Shown here one piece after another: positions 45,074-53,999 of a stretch of 64,000 nucleotides of DNA. The translations under genes and the position numbers were made by a program. Every line of letters begins with the position of its first letter. Position 1 is the first letter of the stretch. Under the pieces are notes generated by a model, which worked only from the letters and a program-made list of their open reading frames with translations, had not been told where the DNA came from and did no database searches. This DNA comes from Sneathiella litorea (lineage in GTDB: Bacteria > Pseudomonadota > Alphaproteobacteria > Sneathiellales > Sneathiellaceae): the NCBI RefSeq assembly GCF_009882915.1, contig NZ_WTUW01000001.1, forward strand, positions 558,357 to 622,356. The letters are read 5' to 3'.

Positions 45074-46114
45074 GTGGCAAAACATCAATCAAGCTCGAAT
45101 TCCCCAAAGTCCGAACCCGACAAGAACAGCGCGACCATTCTTGAATTTGACGACAATCATTTGCTTGCCCAACTCGTTGGGGAACATGATCGCTATCTTG
45201 CGCGGATCGAACAGGGCCTTGATGTCTCTGTTGCCTCCCGCGGGAACAAAATGGCAGTTTCGGGTAGTCAATCAGCAAAGGCAGCGGCAAAAACCGTATT
45301 GCTGGACCTTTATGAACGGCTCAAGAAAGGTTTCGATGTAACCGAAGGCGAAGTCGACGGCGCCATACGCATGGCAAATGATGCCCCTGCGAAAGATGGC
45401 AGCCGAGGCACCGTTTCAGGTGAAGGCGCAATGATTGTCACCAAGCGTCGGCGAATCACACCACGATCGACCAATCAAGGTGTCTATGTAAATTCATTGC
45501 GCACACATGAACTGGTTTTTGGTCTCGGTCCGGCTGGCACGGGTAAAACCTACCTCGCTGTTGCCAATGCGGTGGCCATGCTGATCGAAAACAAGGTGGA
45601 TCGACTAATCTTGGCCCGTCCTGCCGTGGAAGCCGGCGAAAAGCTTGGATTTTTACCCGGCGATATGCGGGATAAGATAGACCCCTATCTTCGGCCGCTT
45701 TACGATGCGCTTTATGACATGCTCCCTGCCGAAGAGGTCGTTAAACGCCTCGAAAACGGGGAGATTGAAGTTGCAGCCCTTGCATTTATGCGGGGACGGA
45801 CACTATCGAATGCCGCGATTATCCTTGATGAAGCGCAGAATACGACTCCCGTCCAGATGAAGATGCTGCTCACCCGGATGGGTGAAAATTCCCGCATGGC
45901 CGTCACTGGCGATCTTAGCCAGATTGACCTGCCGCTCGGAATGCGATCCGGGTTGCATGAAGCTGTCGAGATACTAAAAGGCGTTAAAGGCGTAGATTTC
46001 ATTAATTTTGGCGAATCAGATGTCGTCCGGCATCCGCTGGTCACCCGCATCGTTCGCGCCTACGGGGAACACGACCGCGAAAAGCAACTGGCATTAAAGT
46101 CAAGGAAACCATGA
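45074..46114 (+). CDS. PhoH-like ATPase (YbeZ/PhoL)
   Basis: A 346-residue cytoplasmic P-loop protein. An N-terminal KH-like/RNA-binding region (about 25-110) precedes the PhoH ATPase with Walker A GLGPAGTGKTYLAVANAVAM and Walker B AAIILDEAQNTTPVQMKMLL; MAVTGDLSQIDLPLGMRSGL is also conserved. In proteobacteria it works with the adjacent YbeY endoribonuclease in rRNA maturation and RNA quality control. The start is GTG 45074, and ybeY follows within 8 bases. Confidence 0.92.
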   Translation: MAKHQSSSNSPKSEPDKNSATILEFDDNHLLAQLVGEHDRYLARIEQGLDVSVASRGNKMAVSGSQSAKAAAKTVLLDLYERLKKGFDVTEGEVDGAIRMANDAPAKDGSRGTVSGEGAMIVTKRRRITPRSTNQGVYVNSLRTHELVFGLGPAGTGKTYLAVANAVAMLIENKVDRLILARPAVEAGEKLGFLPGDMRDKIDPYLRPLYDALYDMLPAEEVVKRLENGEIEVAALAFMRGRTLSNAAIILDEAQNTTPVQMKMLLTRMGENSRMAVTGDLSQIDLPLGMRSGLHEAVEILKGVKGVDFINFGESDVVRHPLVTRIVRAYGEHDREKQLALKSRKP

Positions 46115-46121
46115 CATACTG

Positions 46122-46700
46122 ATGGATGACCTTCCCTTTACTCTCGATATTGCTATCTCAGTTGCAGATCCATCATGGCGAAATCTTGTTTCGGACATTG
46201 ATGCCTTGGCGAAAGAAGCCGCTCTTATTACCCTCGGTTTAGTCAGCAGGGAGTTTGAGCTCGTTCCCCTTGCCGATGGTCAAAAGCCAACTGTTGAGGT
46301 GAGCGTTGTTTTTACGAATGACGCCGAAATTCAAATATTGAACCGGGATTATCGCGGTAAGGATACGCCGACAAATGTCCTCTCTTTTCCAGATGCGCCG
46401 CTCAGCCAGGCGGAACTACAAAGTGCCAGCCTCATGAATGAGCCATTATTGCTGGGTGACATTGTCCTAGCGCGCGAAACCTTGGTCAGCGAAGCCACAG
46501 CGCAAACCAAAGACATCCGTAATCATTTGGCACATTTGCTGGTCCATGGCGTTTTACATCTTGCCGGTTTTGATCATATGACAGAAAATGAAGCCGAGAA
46601 AATGGAGCATCTTGAAATCGTCATCTTACAAGACTTAAATATCACTAATCCTTATGAGCTCTCTAATCAACCGCGACAGGAGACCCCTGACCAAAAATGA
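46122..46700 (+). CDS. ybeY: rRNA maturation endoribonuclease YbeY
   Basis: A 192-residue metal-dependent RNase for 16S rRNA 3' end maturation. The zinc motif H-G-x-L-H-L-x-G-F-D-H is present as HGVLHLAGFDHM at about 139-150. The upstream block NRDYRGKDTPTNVLSFP is diagnostic. It overlaps the CorC-like gene by 4 bases (ATGA), so translation is coupled, and it follows its functional partner phoH. Confidence 0.95.
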   Translation: MDDLPFTLDIAISVADPSWRNLVSDIDALAKEAALITLGLVSREFELVPLADGQKPTVEVSVVFTNDAEIQILNRDYRGKDTPTNVLSFPDAPLSQAELQSASLMNEPLLLGDIVLARETLVSEATAQTKDIRNHLAHLLVHGVLHLAGFDHMTENEAEKMEHLEIVILQDLNITNPYELSNQPRQETPDQK

Positions 46701-47617
46701 CTGACAATATGTCGCGCGAAAGCCTTTCTGAACAACCAGTAGAACCGCCATCCCAAAAGCCCACTAATGCTGTCTTACACATTCTAAAACGTGTACTGGG
46801 AATAGGTCAGCAAACGGAAAGTAGCGTACGATCTACGCTGGAAGAGCTGATTGAGGAGCATAACGACCCCGAACAATCCATAAATGCTTCTGAGAAGCTG
46901 ATGTTGACCAACATCCTGAGTTTTAGCGAACTCAGTATTAGTGATGTATTGGTGCCTCGTGCCGACATTGAGGCAATTGATGCTAACTCAAATTTGCATG
47001 AAGTGGTGAAACGATTCAAGGAAACAAGCCATTCACGCATGCCGGTCTACAGCGAGACCCTCGATAATGTTACGGGCATGTTTCATATCAAGGATCTGAT
47101 TAATTTCTGGGGCGATAAGGATGCCGGAGACTGGTTGAGTTTCCGCCGTGAAATCCTGTTTGTTCCGCCGTCCATGACTGTACCGGACCTCCTTCTTAAA
47201 ATGCGGGCGACGCATATTCATATGGCGGCTGTCGTCGATGAATATGGTGGTATCGATGGTCTTGTTACCATCGAGGATCTAGTTGAGGAAATTGTCGGCG
47301 ATATTGAAGACGAACATGATGAGAAGGAAGGTCCACTGATCATCGTCGGGGCAAACGGTATGTTAGAGGCTGACGCCCGTGCCTCAATAGAGGAACTGGA
47401 AAGCCTCGTTGATATGGATTTGCTCCCGGAAGAGGAAGACGATGAAGTGGATACCGTTGGCGGACTCGTTTTCCAGCTAGCAGGACAGATACCGGCCCGC
47501 GGGGAAATCATCTCCCACTCAGACGGACTGGACTTTGAAATTATTGATGCAGATCTGAGAAAGGTTAAAAAAGTCAGAATCCGGCGTCGTCCGCCGGATG
47601 CGGATTTGGCTGAATGA
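46697..47617 (+). CDS. CorC/HlyC-type CBS-pair protein (YbeX-like)
   Basis: A 306-residue cytoplasmic protein with two CBS domains (about 75-190: ISDVLVPRADIEAIDANSNL and VPPSMTVPDLLLKMRATHIH) and a C-terminal CorC_HlyC transporter-associated domain (about 215-300, DTVGGLVFQLAGQIPARGEI). The acidic sequence VEEIVGDIEDEHDEKE links them. It lacks the DUF21 membrane domain of full CNNM/CorB proteins. Names in databases (magnesium/cobalt efflux, hemolysin) are weakly founded; in E. coli YbeX is linked to ribosome metabolism. Overlaps both ybeY and lnt by 4 bases. Confidence 0.88.
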   Translation: MTDNMSRESLSEQPVEPPSQKPTNAVLHILKRVLGIGQQTESSVRSTLEELIEEHNDPEQSINASEKLMLTNILSFSELSISDVLVPRADIEAIDANSNLHEVVKRFKETSHSRMPVYSETLDNVTGMFHIKDLINFWGDKDAGDWLSFRREILFVPPSMTVPDLLLKMRATHIHMAAVVDEYGGIDGLVTIEDLVEEIVGDIEDEHDEKEGPLIIVGANGMLEADARASIEELESLVDMDLLPEEEDDEVDTVGGLVFQLAGQIPARGEIISHSDGLDFEIIDADLRKVKKVRIRRRPPDADLAE

Positions 47618-49182
47618 CAGCCTTGAATGCCTGGGTTTCAAACCTTTCTCAGTTTAAAAAATCACTTATTGCCTTTGTATTAGGTGTGCTTGTCGCGGCA
47701 GCACTGCCGCCGCTTAATCTTATATTCCTCCTGCCCGTGAGTTTTACCGGTCTGATTTGGATTTTAAGCGCTGCAAAATCCCGCAAACAGGCTTTTTTCG
47801 CGGGATGGTGGTTTGGTTGGGGCCAATTTATTGCCGGCCTTTACTGGATTGGGGTCGCCTTCACGGTTGATGCAAAGACCCATGCCTTGCTTATGCCGCT
47901 GCCGGTTTTGGTTCTTCCTGCATTTCTTGCCATCCTCTCTGGCTGCGCGACCCTTCTGACTCACGTTTCCCGCACGCGATCTCTGGCCAGAGTATTTGTC
48001 TTTAGCGGTTTGTGGCTGGTTTTCGAGTATATTCGGGGTGTTCTATTCACAGGATTCCCCTGGAATGCTATTGGCTATAGTTGGAGCGATATACTCCCTA
48101 TTTTACAAACGACGGCATTTATCGGTGCGTACGGCCTGACCCTGTTCACCGTTTTTCTCAGCTCTCTGCCAGCTCTATTTGGGGAAGTTGGCACATCCAG
48201 AAGAACGGCTACTCTCTCGTTGCTTATTACGACGGGACTCTTTGTCACCTTCTACAGCATTGGCATGGTCCGAATCCCGACGTCTCCCGTAAAGAATTTT
48301 GAAGCCGCACCACTCAGGCTCGTTCAACCAAATATCCCTCAAACCGATAAATGGAAACCCGATCTCCTCCTTGATCATTTAAGAAAATTGGTAGAGTTGA
48401 GCCTGATTGATAATGGCTCCGCACCGCGATATTTTATCTGGCCGGAAACAGCGGTGCCATATTATCTGACAACGACAAAACCCCTGCAAAAAGAATTATC
48501 ACAGATCATTCCGTCAGGCGGTGCCATCGTAACCGGCGCCCCGCGCCGTGATCCGGAAATCCGCCAGTACTGGAACAGCCTTGCGGTTCTGGGTGAGACC
48601 GGCGAAATACTAGATATTTATGACAAGCAGCATTTGGTGCCCTATGGCGAATATATGCCACTTAGATCCGTGATGGCGGCAACCGGCCTTGCAAATGTTA
48701 TCCCGGCGCTTGACCAGATGTCAGATTTCGCCACTCCGGACAGGTCCGCCAAGAAGGTTATATCCATTCCGGGCCTCCCCCCGGCGCGGGCTATGATCTG
48801 TTATGAAATTGTTTTTCCGTGGGAGGTTGCCGCTGAAACTTCTTTTTCCTGGATCCTCAACATCACCAATGATGGCTGGTTTGGAACGACGTCGGGCCCC
48901 TATCAACATTTTGCGATGACACGAACGCGCGCCATTGAACAAGGCGTTGCCGTCGTGCGAGCTGCAAATACAGGAATTTCAGCGATTATTGGTCCTTACG
49001 GCCGCGTCGGAAAAAAGCTTGCATTGAATGAAACCGGCATTATCGACGTCGAACTGCCTCTGCCCCTATCGGACCGGACTTTCTATGCCCGTTATGGCGA
49101 AGCTGTTCCGATTTTTCTGGTTATCGCCTTTATCGGAATCGGGATCGGAATTCATCGCTACTCCCGAAAATCACTATCTTGA
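47614..49182 (+). CDS. lnt: Apolipoprotein N-acyltransferase
   Basis: A 522-residue inner-membrane enzyme adding the third acyl chain to lipoproteins. The N-terminal half has about six membrane segments. The periplasmic nitrilase-like domain carries the Glu-Lys-Cys triad: Glu in YFIWPETAVPYY near 278, Lys in LDIYDKQHLVPYGEYMP near 337 and Cys in ARAMICYEIVFPWE near 396. A final hydrophobic helix follows. It is translationally coupled to the CorC-like gene (ATGA overlap), completing phoH-ybeY-corC-lnt. Confidence 0.95.
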   Translation: MTALNAWVSNLSQFKKSLIAFVLGVLVAAALPPLNLIFLLPVSFTGLIWILSAAKSRKQAFFAGWWFGWGQFIAGLYWIGVAFTVDAKTHALLMPLPVLVLPAFLAILSGCATLLTHVSRTRSLARVFVFSGLWLVFEYIRGVLFTGFPWNAIGYSWSDILPILQTTAFIGAYGLTLFTVFLSSLPALFGEVGTSRRTATLSLLITTGLFVTFYSIGMVRIPTSPVKNFEAAPLRLVQPNIPQTDKWKPDLLLDHLRKLVELSLIDNGSAPRYFIWPETAVPYYLTTTKPLQKELSQIIPSGGAIVTGAPRRDPEIRQYWNSLAVLGETGEILDIYDKQHLVPYGEYMPLRSVMAATGLANVIPALDQMSDFATPDRSAKKVISIPGLPPARAMICYEIVFPWEVAAETSFSWILNITNDGWFGTTSGPYQHFAMTRTRAIEQGVAVVRAANTGISAIIGPYGRVGKKLALNETGIIDVELPLPLSDRTFYARYGEAVPIFLVIAFIGIGIGIHRYSRKSLS

Positions 49183-49299
49183 CTTCTTGACTAGAAATTT
49201 CTTTGACGATACTGATTAAAACAACTTGAAGGATTAGAAGTTCGAAGTGTTAGCACGTAAAGTTTATTTTTCGACCGCCAGATAGCAAGAGGGATATAA

Positions 49300-49722
49300 A
49301 TGCCAAATCATCCGGTGGATGTGCATGTAGGTAGCCGGCTCCGGATGCGTCGGACGTTGCTTGGCCTTAGCCAGCAGAAGCTGGGGCAAAAGTTGAGCCT
49401 TACTTTCCAGCAAATTCAAAAATATGAGCGCGGCGCCAATCGTATCGGCGCCAGCCGCCTTTTTGAGCTCAGCCGCATTCTTGAAGTAAAACCCGCGTTC
49501 TTTTTTGAAGAAATGCCCACAGGAAAGACGCCTCAAATTTCCGGCGTTGAAGAACAGCCAAGTGAATTTGAGCATGAGTTTCTCGGAAAACGCGAGACAT
49601 TGGAGCTCGTTCGCGCCTACTACAAAATTGAAAATATGGATGTTCGCAAACGTGTGTTTGATGTTATCAAGGCATTGGCTGCGGATGATACGGAAAAAAA
49701 GACTTCGACAACGTCGCTATAA
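49300..49722 (+). CDS. XRE-family helix-turn-helix regulator
   Basis: A 140-residue DNA-binding protein. The HTH spans about residues 10-65: GSRLRMRRTLLGLSQQKLGQ and LTFQQIQKYERGANRIGASR, ending with LFELSRILEVKPAFFFEE. This is the alphaproteobacterial XRE regulator that is commonly encoded between lnt and metK. Targets are unknown. ATG 49300 is preceded by AGAGGGATATAA. Upstream, TTGACT (49187-49192) and GATACT (49208-49213) with a 15-base spacer are a weak promoter candidate. Confidence 0.88.
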   Translation: MPNHPVDVHVGSRLRMRRTLLGLSQQKLGQKLSLTFQQIQKYERGANRIGASRLFELSRILEVKPAFFFEEMPTGKTPQISGVEEQPSEFEHEFLGKRETLELVRAYYKIENMDVRKRVFDVIKALAADDTEKKTSTTSL

Positions 49723-49740
49723 ACTATGGGGCAGAATTTC

Positions 49741-49768
49741 TTGACCCTTTGATCGATTTTGATAGAGT
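49741..49768 (+). promoter_or_regulatory. Putative metK promoter
   Basis: TTGACC (49741-49746), 16 bases, TAGAGT (49763-49768); predicted transcript start near 49775 gives a leader of about 78 bases before the GTG start of metK. The -10 is only a fair match. Confidence 0.4.
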
Positions 49769-49790
49769 GCGGCTGATTTTCAAATCGGGT

Positions 49791-49833
49791 GGTCGGCGCC
49801 GTCCCCTTTGGCCTCCACTAGGCGCTATTGACT
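49791..49833 (+). promoter_or_regulatory. Hairpin in the metK leader
   Basis: GGTC (49791-49794) and GCGCC (49796-49800) can pair with GACT (49830-49833) and GGCGC (49821-49825), closing just before the ribosome-binding site GAGGAT. A regulatory leader is plausible for metK, but none of the SAM-riboswitch classes I know could be matched convincingly. Confidence 0.3.
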
Positions 49834-49852
49834 AAAACAAGAGGATGTTCGC

Positions 49853-51022
49853 GTGCCAGGCAAAAATTTTCTTTTCACCAGTGAATCGGTATCGGAAGGG
49901 CATCCTGACAAGGTTTGTGACCGGATTTCAGACAGTATTGTCGATTTATATCTTTCGGAAGACCCATTTTCCCGCGTCGCCTGCGAAACGCTGACCACGA
50001 CGAACAGAATTGTGCTTGCAGGCGAAGTCCGCGGCCCGGGCAACATTACGAAATCCCTGATAGAGGAAACCGCTCGCGCCGCTGTCAAGGATATTGGCTA
50101 CGAACAGGATGGCTTCCATTGGAAGAACGCCGCAGTCGATGTGTATCTACATGCACAATCTGCGGACATCGCCCAAGGGGTTGACGCCGCAGGCAACAAG
50201 GATGAGGGAGCCGGCGACCAGGGAATCATGTTCGGCTATGCTGTAAACGAGACCGAAGTTCTTATGCCCGCACCGATCTACTATTCTCATAACATCCTGA
50301 AAGCGCTTGCAGATGCGCGCCATAGCGGCGCAGAAAAAGGTTTGGGACCGGATTCAAAAAGCCAGGTTACGCTGGCCTACGAAAACGGAAAGCCTGTGCG
50401 CGCAACTTCTGTTGTCGTTTCCACCCAGCATAATGATGACCTTGATACTGAAACGGTTCGGGAGATTGTCCGCAATTATGTTGTAGATGTACTTCCCGAT
50501 GGCTGGATGTGCCCTGAAGAAGAATTTTATGTCAATCCGACTGGCAAATTCGTAATCGGTGGGCCCGATGGCGATGCTGGCCTTACGGGCCGCAAGATTA
50601 TTGTTGATACTTATGGCGGTGCCGCACCGCACGGCGGCGGAGCCTTCTCGGGCAAGGACCCGACCAAAGTTGACCGTTCCGCTGCGTATGCATCTCGCTA
50701 TCTCGCCAAGAATGTTGTGGCAGCTGGCCTTGCCGACCGTTGTTGCATCCAGGTGTCATATGCCATCGGTGTTTCCAAACCACTTTCGCTGTATGTCGAT
50801 CTTTACGGGACCGGGAAAGTTAACGAGGACAAACTCGCCAAGGCCCTGATGGAAGTTATGGATCTGAGCCCGCGCGGTATAAGAGAGCATCTTGGCCTTA
50901 ACAAACCAATCTATGCCCGAACCGCCGCCTATGGACATTTTGGGCGGACGCCGGATGCGGATGGTGGTTTCTCCTGGGAGAAAACCGATCTTGTGGATAG
51001 TCTGAAATCCGCGCTTTCCTGA
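49853..51022 (+). CDS. metK: S-adenosylmethionine synthetase
   Basis: A 389-residue enzyme making SAM from methionine and ATP. It has the N-terminal [20 protein letters not shown] (catalytic His), [16 protein letters not shown] hexapeptide region and the P-loop-like [19 protein letters not shown]. The start is GTG 49853 with GAGGAT upstream. Complete and normal in length. trmB begins 10 bases after the stop, so the pair is co-transcribed. Confidence 0.97.
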   Translation: MPGKNFLFTSESVSEGHPDKVCDRISDSIVDLYLSEDPFSRVACETLTTTNRIVLAGEVRGPGNITKSLIEETARAAVKDIGYEQDGFHWKNAAVDVYLHAQSADIAQGVDAAGNKDEGAGDQGIMFGYAVNETEVLMPAPIYYSHNILKALADARHSGAEKGLGPDSKSQVTLAYENGKPVRATSVVVSTQHNDDLDTETVREIVRNYVVDVLPDGWMCPEEEFYVNPTGKFVIGGPDGDAGLTGRKIIVDTYGGAAPHGGGAFSGKDPTKVDRSAAYASRYLAKNVVAAGLADRCCIQVSYAIGVSKPLSLYVDLYGTGKVNEDKLAKALMEVMDLSPRGIREHLGLNKPIYARTAAYGHFGRTPDADGGFSWEKTDLVDSLKSALS

Positions 51023-51032
51023 AAGCCTGATT

Positions 51033-51725
51033 ATGTCAGACCGGCAGGTGAAAGGCGGACGTATCCTCTATGGTCGACGCCGAGGGAAGCCCCTTCGCAA
51101 GGGCCAGAAACGCCTGATCGAGAGCGTACTCCCAAAGCTCGCCATTCCCCTCAATACCGATCGCCTAGATCTTCCGTCTCTCTTCCCGGAAGATTGCCGC
51201 AGTTTCTGGCTGGAGATTGGTTTTGGCAGTGGGGAACATCTGGCCTGGCAGGCGAATGCCAATCCGGAAGTTGGTATTATCGGGTGTGAGCCTTATATCA
51301 ACGGCGTTGCGACCCTGCTTGGTAAGCTTGAGGAGGACGGCGGGCAGAATGTGCGGTTGCACAATGAAGCGGCGGAGATGTTAATCGAGAAACTGCCCGA
51401 ATCCAGCATCGATCGTGTATTCATACTTTTCCCTGATCCCTGGCCGAAGAGTGGTCACAATAAACGACGATTCGTCTCAAGATCCAATATTGAAGCCCTT
51501 GCCCAAATCATGAAATCTGGCGCAGAACTTCGAATCGGCACTGACCACACGGATTACGGAACGTGGATCCTTTGGCATATGCTACAATCCGACAAGTTTG
51601 CCTGGATTGCCGAGAGTTCGGAGGATTGGCGGGAACGCGGCGCTGACTGGCCATCTACGCGCTATGAGATGAAGGCGGTTGAAAAGGGGTTGCGACCCGT
51701 CTACTACCGATTCCGCCGGCTCTAG
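51033..51725 (+). CDS. trmB: tRNA (guanine-N7-)-methyltransferase TrmB
   Basis: A 230-residue SAM-dependent methyltransferase forming m7G46 in tRNA. SAM-binding motif FWLEIGFGSGEHLAWQA and the TrmB-specific catalytic block VFILFPDPWPKSGHNKRRFV are present, with the C-terminal ADWPSTRYEMKAVEKG motif. Placing it next to metK, which supplies its methyl donor, is a standard alphaproteobacterial arrangement. Confidence 0.95.
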   Translation: MSDRQVKGGRILYGRRRGKPLRKGQKRLIESVLPKLAIPLNTDRLDLPSLFPEDCRSFWLEIGFGSGEHLAWQANANPEVGIIGCEPYINGVATLLGKLEEDGGQNVRLHNEAAEMLIEKLPESSIDRVFILFPDPWPKSGHNKRRFVSRSNIEALAQIMKSGAELRIGTDHTDYGTWILWHMLQSDKFAWIAESSEDWRERGADWPSTRYEMKAVEKGLRPVYYRFRRL

Positions 51726-51758
51726 GCCAAATACAGCATCGCTAACGCAAGAAAAAGC

Positions 51759-51786
51759 TTGGCTTTGCTGGCATCTCAGCTATTAT
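51759..51786 (+). promoter_or_regulatory. Putative promoter of the rimP-nusA-infB operon
   Basis: TTGGCT (51759-51764), 16 bases, TATTAT (51781-51786); predicted start near 51793. The transcript would run through the antiterminator/terminator pair before reaching rimP. Confidence 0.5.
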
Positions 51787-51806
51787 ACATCTCATACATG
51801 CTGTTC

Positions 51807-51862
51807 GCTCACCGTTAGGATGAGCTTGTTTGGACGGTGGGCCTCTGGTCCGCTGTTTTTTT
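51807..51862 (+). terminator. Leader attenuator: terminator with competing antiterminator before rimP
   Basis: Terminator: CGGTGGGCC (51835-51843), loop TCT, GGTCCGCTG (51847-51855), then seven T (51856-51862); all nine positions pair when G-U is allowed. Antiterminator: GCTCACCGT (51807-51815) can pair with ACGGTGGGC (51834-51842), which contains most of the terminator 5' arm, so the two structures exclude each other. It could also serve simply as the trmB terminator, but the alternative pairing suggests attenuation of the operon. Confidence 0.7.
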
Positions 51863-52376
51863 ATGGTTTGTTACAAATGCGAGAAGTACTCTGAACGCGA
51901 TCGAGAAAATTAAAGATTTGATCACGCCACCCCTAAACGACATGGGTTATGAAGTGGTGCGGGTGCGCTTGACGGGAAACGAAAAGAAAGTGCTCCAGAT
52001 CATGGCTGAAAAGCCGGATGGAACTATGACGATCGAAGGCTGTACGGAAGTCAGCCAGATGGTTTCAGCACTATTGGATGTAGAAGATCCTATTTCCGGC
52101 GCCTATGATCTTGAGGTCTCCTCCCCGGGGATCGATCGGCCGCTTACCCGGCTTAAGGATTTCGATCGCTGGTCCGGGTTTGAAGCAAAAGTGGAATTGG
52201 AGCAGGCCGTTGAAGGCCAGCGCCGATATCGCGGCAAGCTGTTGGGTCTTAAGGATGACAATATCCTGATGCAGACCGACGACGGCGATCGACTGGAACT
52301 GCCTTTTTCAGAGGTGAGAAAGGCAAAATTAATTTTGACAGACGAACTGATTGCAGCAAGTAGCCGCAGCGCTTGA
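51837..52376 (+). CDS. rimP: Ribosome maturation factor RimP
   Basis: A 30S assembly factor. The conserved core is LNDMGYEVVRVRLTGNEKKV, TIEGCTEVSQMVSALLDVED and LEVSSPGIDRPLTRLKDFDR. The start is unclear. The only upstream in-frame GTG (51837, giving 179 residues) lies inside the terminator stem and adds a hydrophobic stretch foreign to the family. Alignment with other RimP proteins would place the start near CTG 51891 (STLNAIEK region), which has GAGAAG upstream and overlaps the TGA of a short upstream frame; TTG 51918 would be too late. nusA follows after 35 bases. Confidence 0.88.
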   Translation: MGLWSAVFLWFVTNARSTLNAIEKIKDLITPPLNDMGYEVVRVRLTGNEKKVLQIMAEKPDGTMTIEGCTEVSQMVSALLDVEDPISGAYDLEVSSPGIDRPLTRLKDFDRWSGFEAKVELEQAVEGQRRYRGKLLGLKDDNILMQTDDGDRLELPFSEVRKAKLILTDELIAASSRSA

Positions 52377-52411
52377 GTTCGTGAACATGTTTTTTAGACG
52401 GACATTTGGTC

Positions 52412-53977
52412 ATGGAAAACGCAGCTAGTTTAAACCGCCTGGAATTGTTGCAAGTCGCTGACGCGGTTGCCCGAGAAAAGGTCATCGACCGGGACATCGT
52501 TCTGGAAGCCATGGAAGAGGCCATCCAGAAAGCGGCGCGCGCCAAATACGGGCATGAAAATGACATTCGTGCCAATATTGACCGGGGAACAGGTGAAATT
52601 CGTCTGGCCCGCATTCGCGAAGTTGCCGAAGAGGTCGAGAACGAGGCCACACAGATTTCTGTTGCCGATGCCCAGCACGAAAAGGAAGGCGCTGTAATCG
52701 GAGACCTGTTGGTAGATCCTCTCCCGCCGATTGATTTTGGGCGGATTGCTGCACAGACAGCCAAGCAGGTTATTGTCCAAAAGGTGCGTGAAGCAGAGCG
52801 CGAACGCCAGTATCACGAATATAAAGACCGCGTCGGCGAGGTTGTCAACGGCATCGTCAAACGAGTCGAGTATGGCAATGTTACCGTTGATCTTGGCAAG
52901 GCCGACGCCGTTGTTCGCCGCGATGAAATGCTGCCACGGGAAACCTTCCGGCAAGGAGACCGCATCCGGGCGTATATCTATGACGTGCGTCAGGAACCAC
53001 GCGGACCGCAGATTTTTCTCTCGCGCAGCCATCCGCAGTTTATGTCGAAGCTGTTCGGTCAGGAAGTACCAGAGATCTATGACGGCATTATTGAGGTGAA
53101 GGCGGTTGCCCGCGACCCGGGAAGCCGGGCGAAGATTGCCGTACTCTCCAGCGACCCGAGCATTGATCCGGTTGGCGCCTGTGTTGGTATGCGGGGTTCT
53201 CGCGTACAGGCGGTGGTTAACGAGTTGCAGGGTGAGAAAATTGATATCATCCAATGGTCCCCGGATCAGGCGAGCTTCATCGTCAATGCGCTCGCTCCGG
53301 CGGAAGTTGCCAAAGTTGTACTGGATGAAGATGCTAACCGCATTGAGGTTGTTGTCCCGGACGATCAACTTTCCCTCGCTATTGGCCGGCGCGGACAGAA
53401 TGTCCGCCTTGCCTCACAACTTTCCGGCTGGGATATTGATATCCTGACCGAGGAAGAGGAAAGCAACCGACGCCAGGCCGAGTTCACTGAGCGCACACAA
53501 AACTTTATGACAGCCCTTGATGTGGACGAGACGATTGCCCAACTATTGGCCTCGGAAGGATTTACCTCTGTGGAAGACATCATGTATGTAGATGTCAACG
53601 AAATTGCAGAGATTGAAGGCTTCGATGAGGAAATCGCCGCGGAGCTTAATAACCGGGCCCGGGAACATGTGGAACAGACCAATTCCGAGTTGGAGGAAAA
53701 GCGGCAGGAAATGGGTGTCAGCGATGATATCGTGAATTTGCAGCTTTTAAATCCAGCCATGATTGTTGCCCTTGGTGAAGCCGGTGTTAAGGAACTTGAT
53801 GATCTTGCGGATTTGTCTGGCGATGAGCTCATCAGCCCTGAGGACGGCATTTTGCGGGACTTTGGACTGACGGCAGACGAGGCTAACCAGATCGTGATGG
53901 CTGCACGTGCGCATTGGTTCGAAGATGAAAATGCTGATGCAACAGAAGAAACAGAGGAAGAAATTCCAGCTGATTGA
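52412..53977 (+). CDS. nusA: Transcription termination/antitermination protein NusA
   Basis: A 521-residue RNA polymerase-binding factor. The N-terminal domain (about 1-130) is followed by S1 (GEVVNGIVKRVEYGNVTVDL), KH1 and KH2 (VGMRGSRVQAVVNELQGEKI and SLAIGRRGQNVRLASQLSGW) and two acidic helix-hairpin-helix C-terminal repeats (about 370-505). ATG 52412 is chosen over TTG 52406. NusA can influence terminators, including possibly the one ahead of its own operon. Confidence 0.96.
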   Translation: MENAASLNRLELLQVADAVAREKVIDRDIVLEAMEEAIQKAARAKYGHENDIRANIDRGTGEIRLARIREVAEEVENEATQISVADAQHEKEGAVIGDLLVDPLPPIDFGRIAAQTAKQVIVQKVREAERERQYHEYKDRVGEVVNGIVKRVEYGNVTVDLGKADAVVRRDEMLPRETFRQGDRIRAYIYDVRQEPRGPQIFLSRSHPQFMSKLFGQEVPEIYDGIIEVKAVARDPGSRAKIAVLSSDPSIDPVGACVGMRGSRVQAVVNELQGEKIDIIQWSPDQASFIVNALAPAEVAKVVLDEDANRIEVVVPDDQLSLAIGRRGQNVRLASQLSGWDIDILTEEEESNRRQAEFTERTQNFMTALDVDETIAQLLASEGFTSVEDIMYVDVNEIAEIEGFDEEIAAELNNRAREHVEQTNSELEEKRQEMGVSDDIVNLQLLNPAMIVALGEAGVKELDDLADLSGDELISPEDGILRDFGLTADEANQIVMAARAHWFEDENADATEETEEEIPAD

Positions 53978-53999
53978 AGCCGGAAGCGGAGAAGTAGAC

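Noticed and set aside
49723-49852. SAM-II riboswitch before metK
   Set aside because: Only two short segments resemble the consensus and the pseudoknot strand was not found; kept only as a low-confidence leader.
52430-53368. 312-codon minus-strand frame opposite nusA
   Set aside because: Antisense to conserved S1 and KH domain coding sequence; low-complexity shadow translation with no ribosome-binding site.
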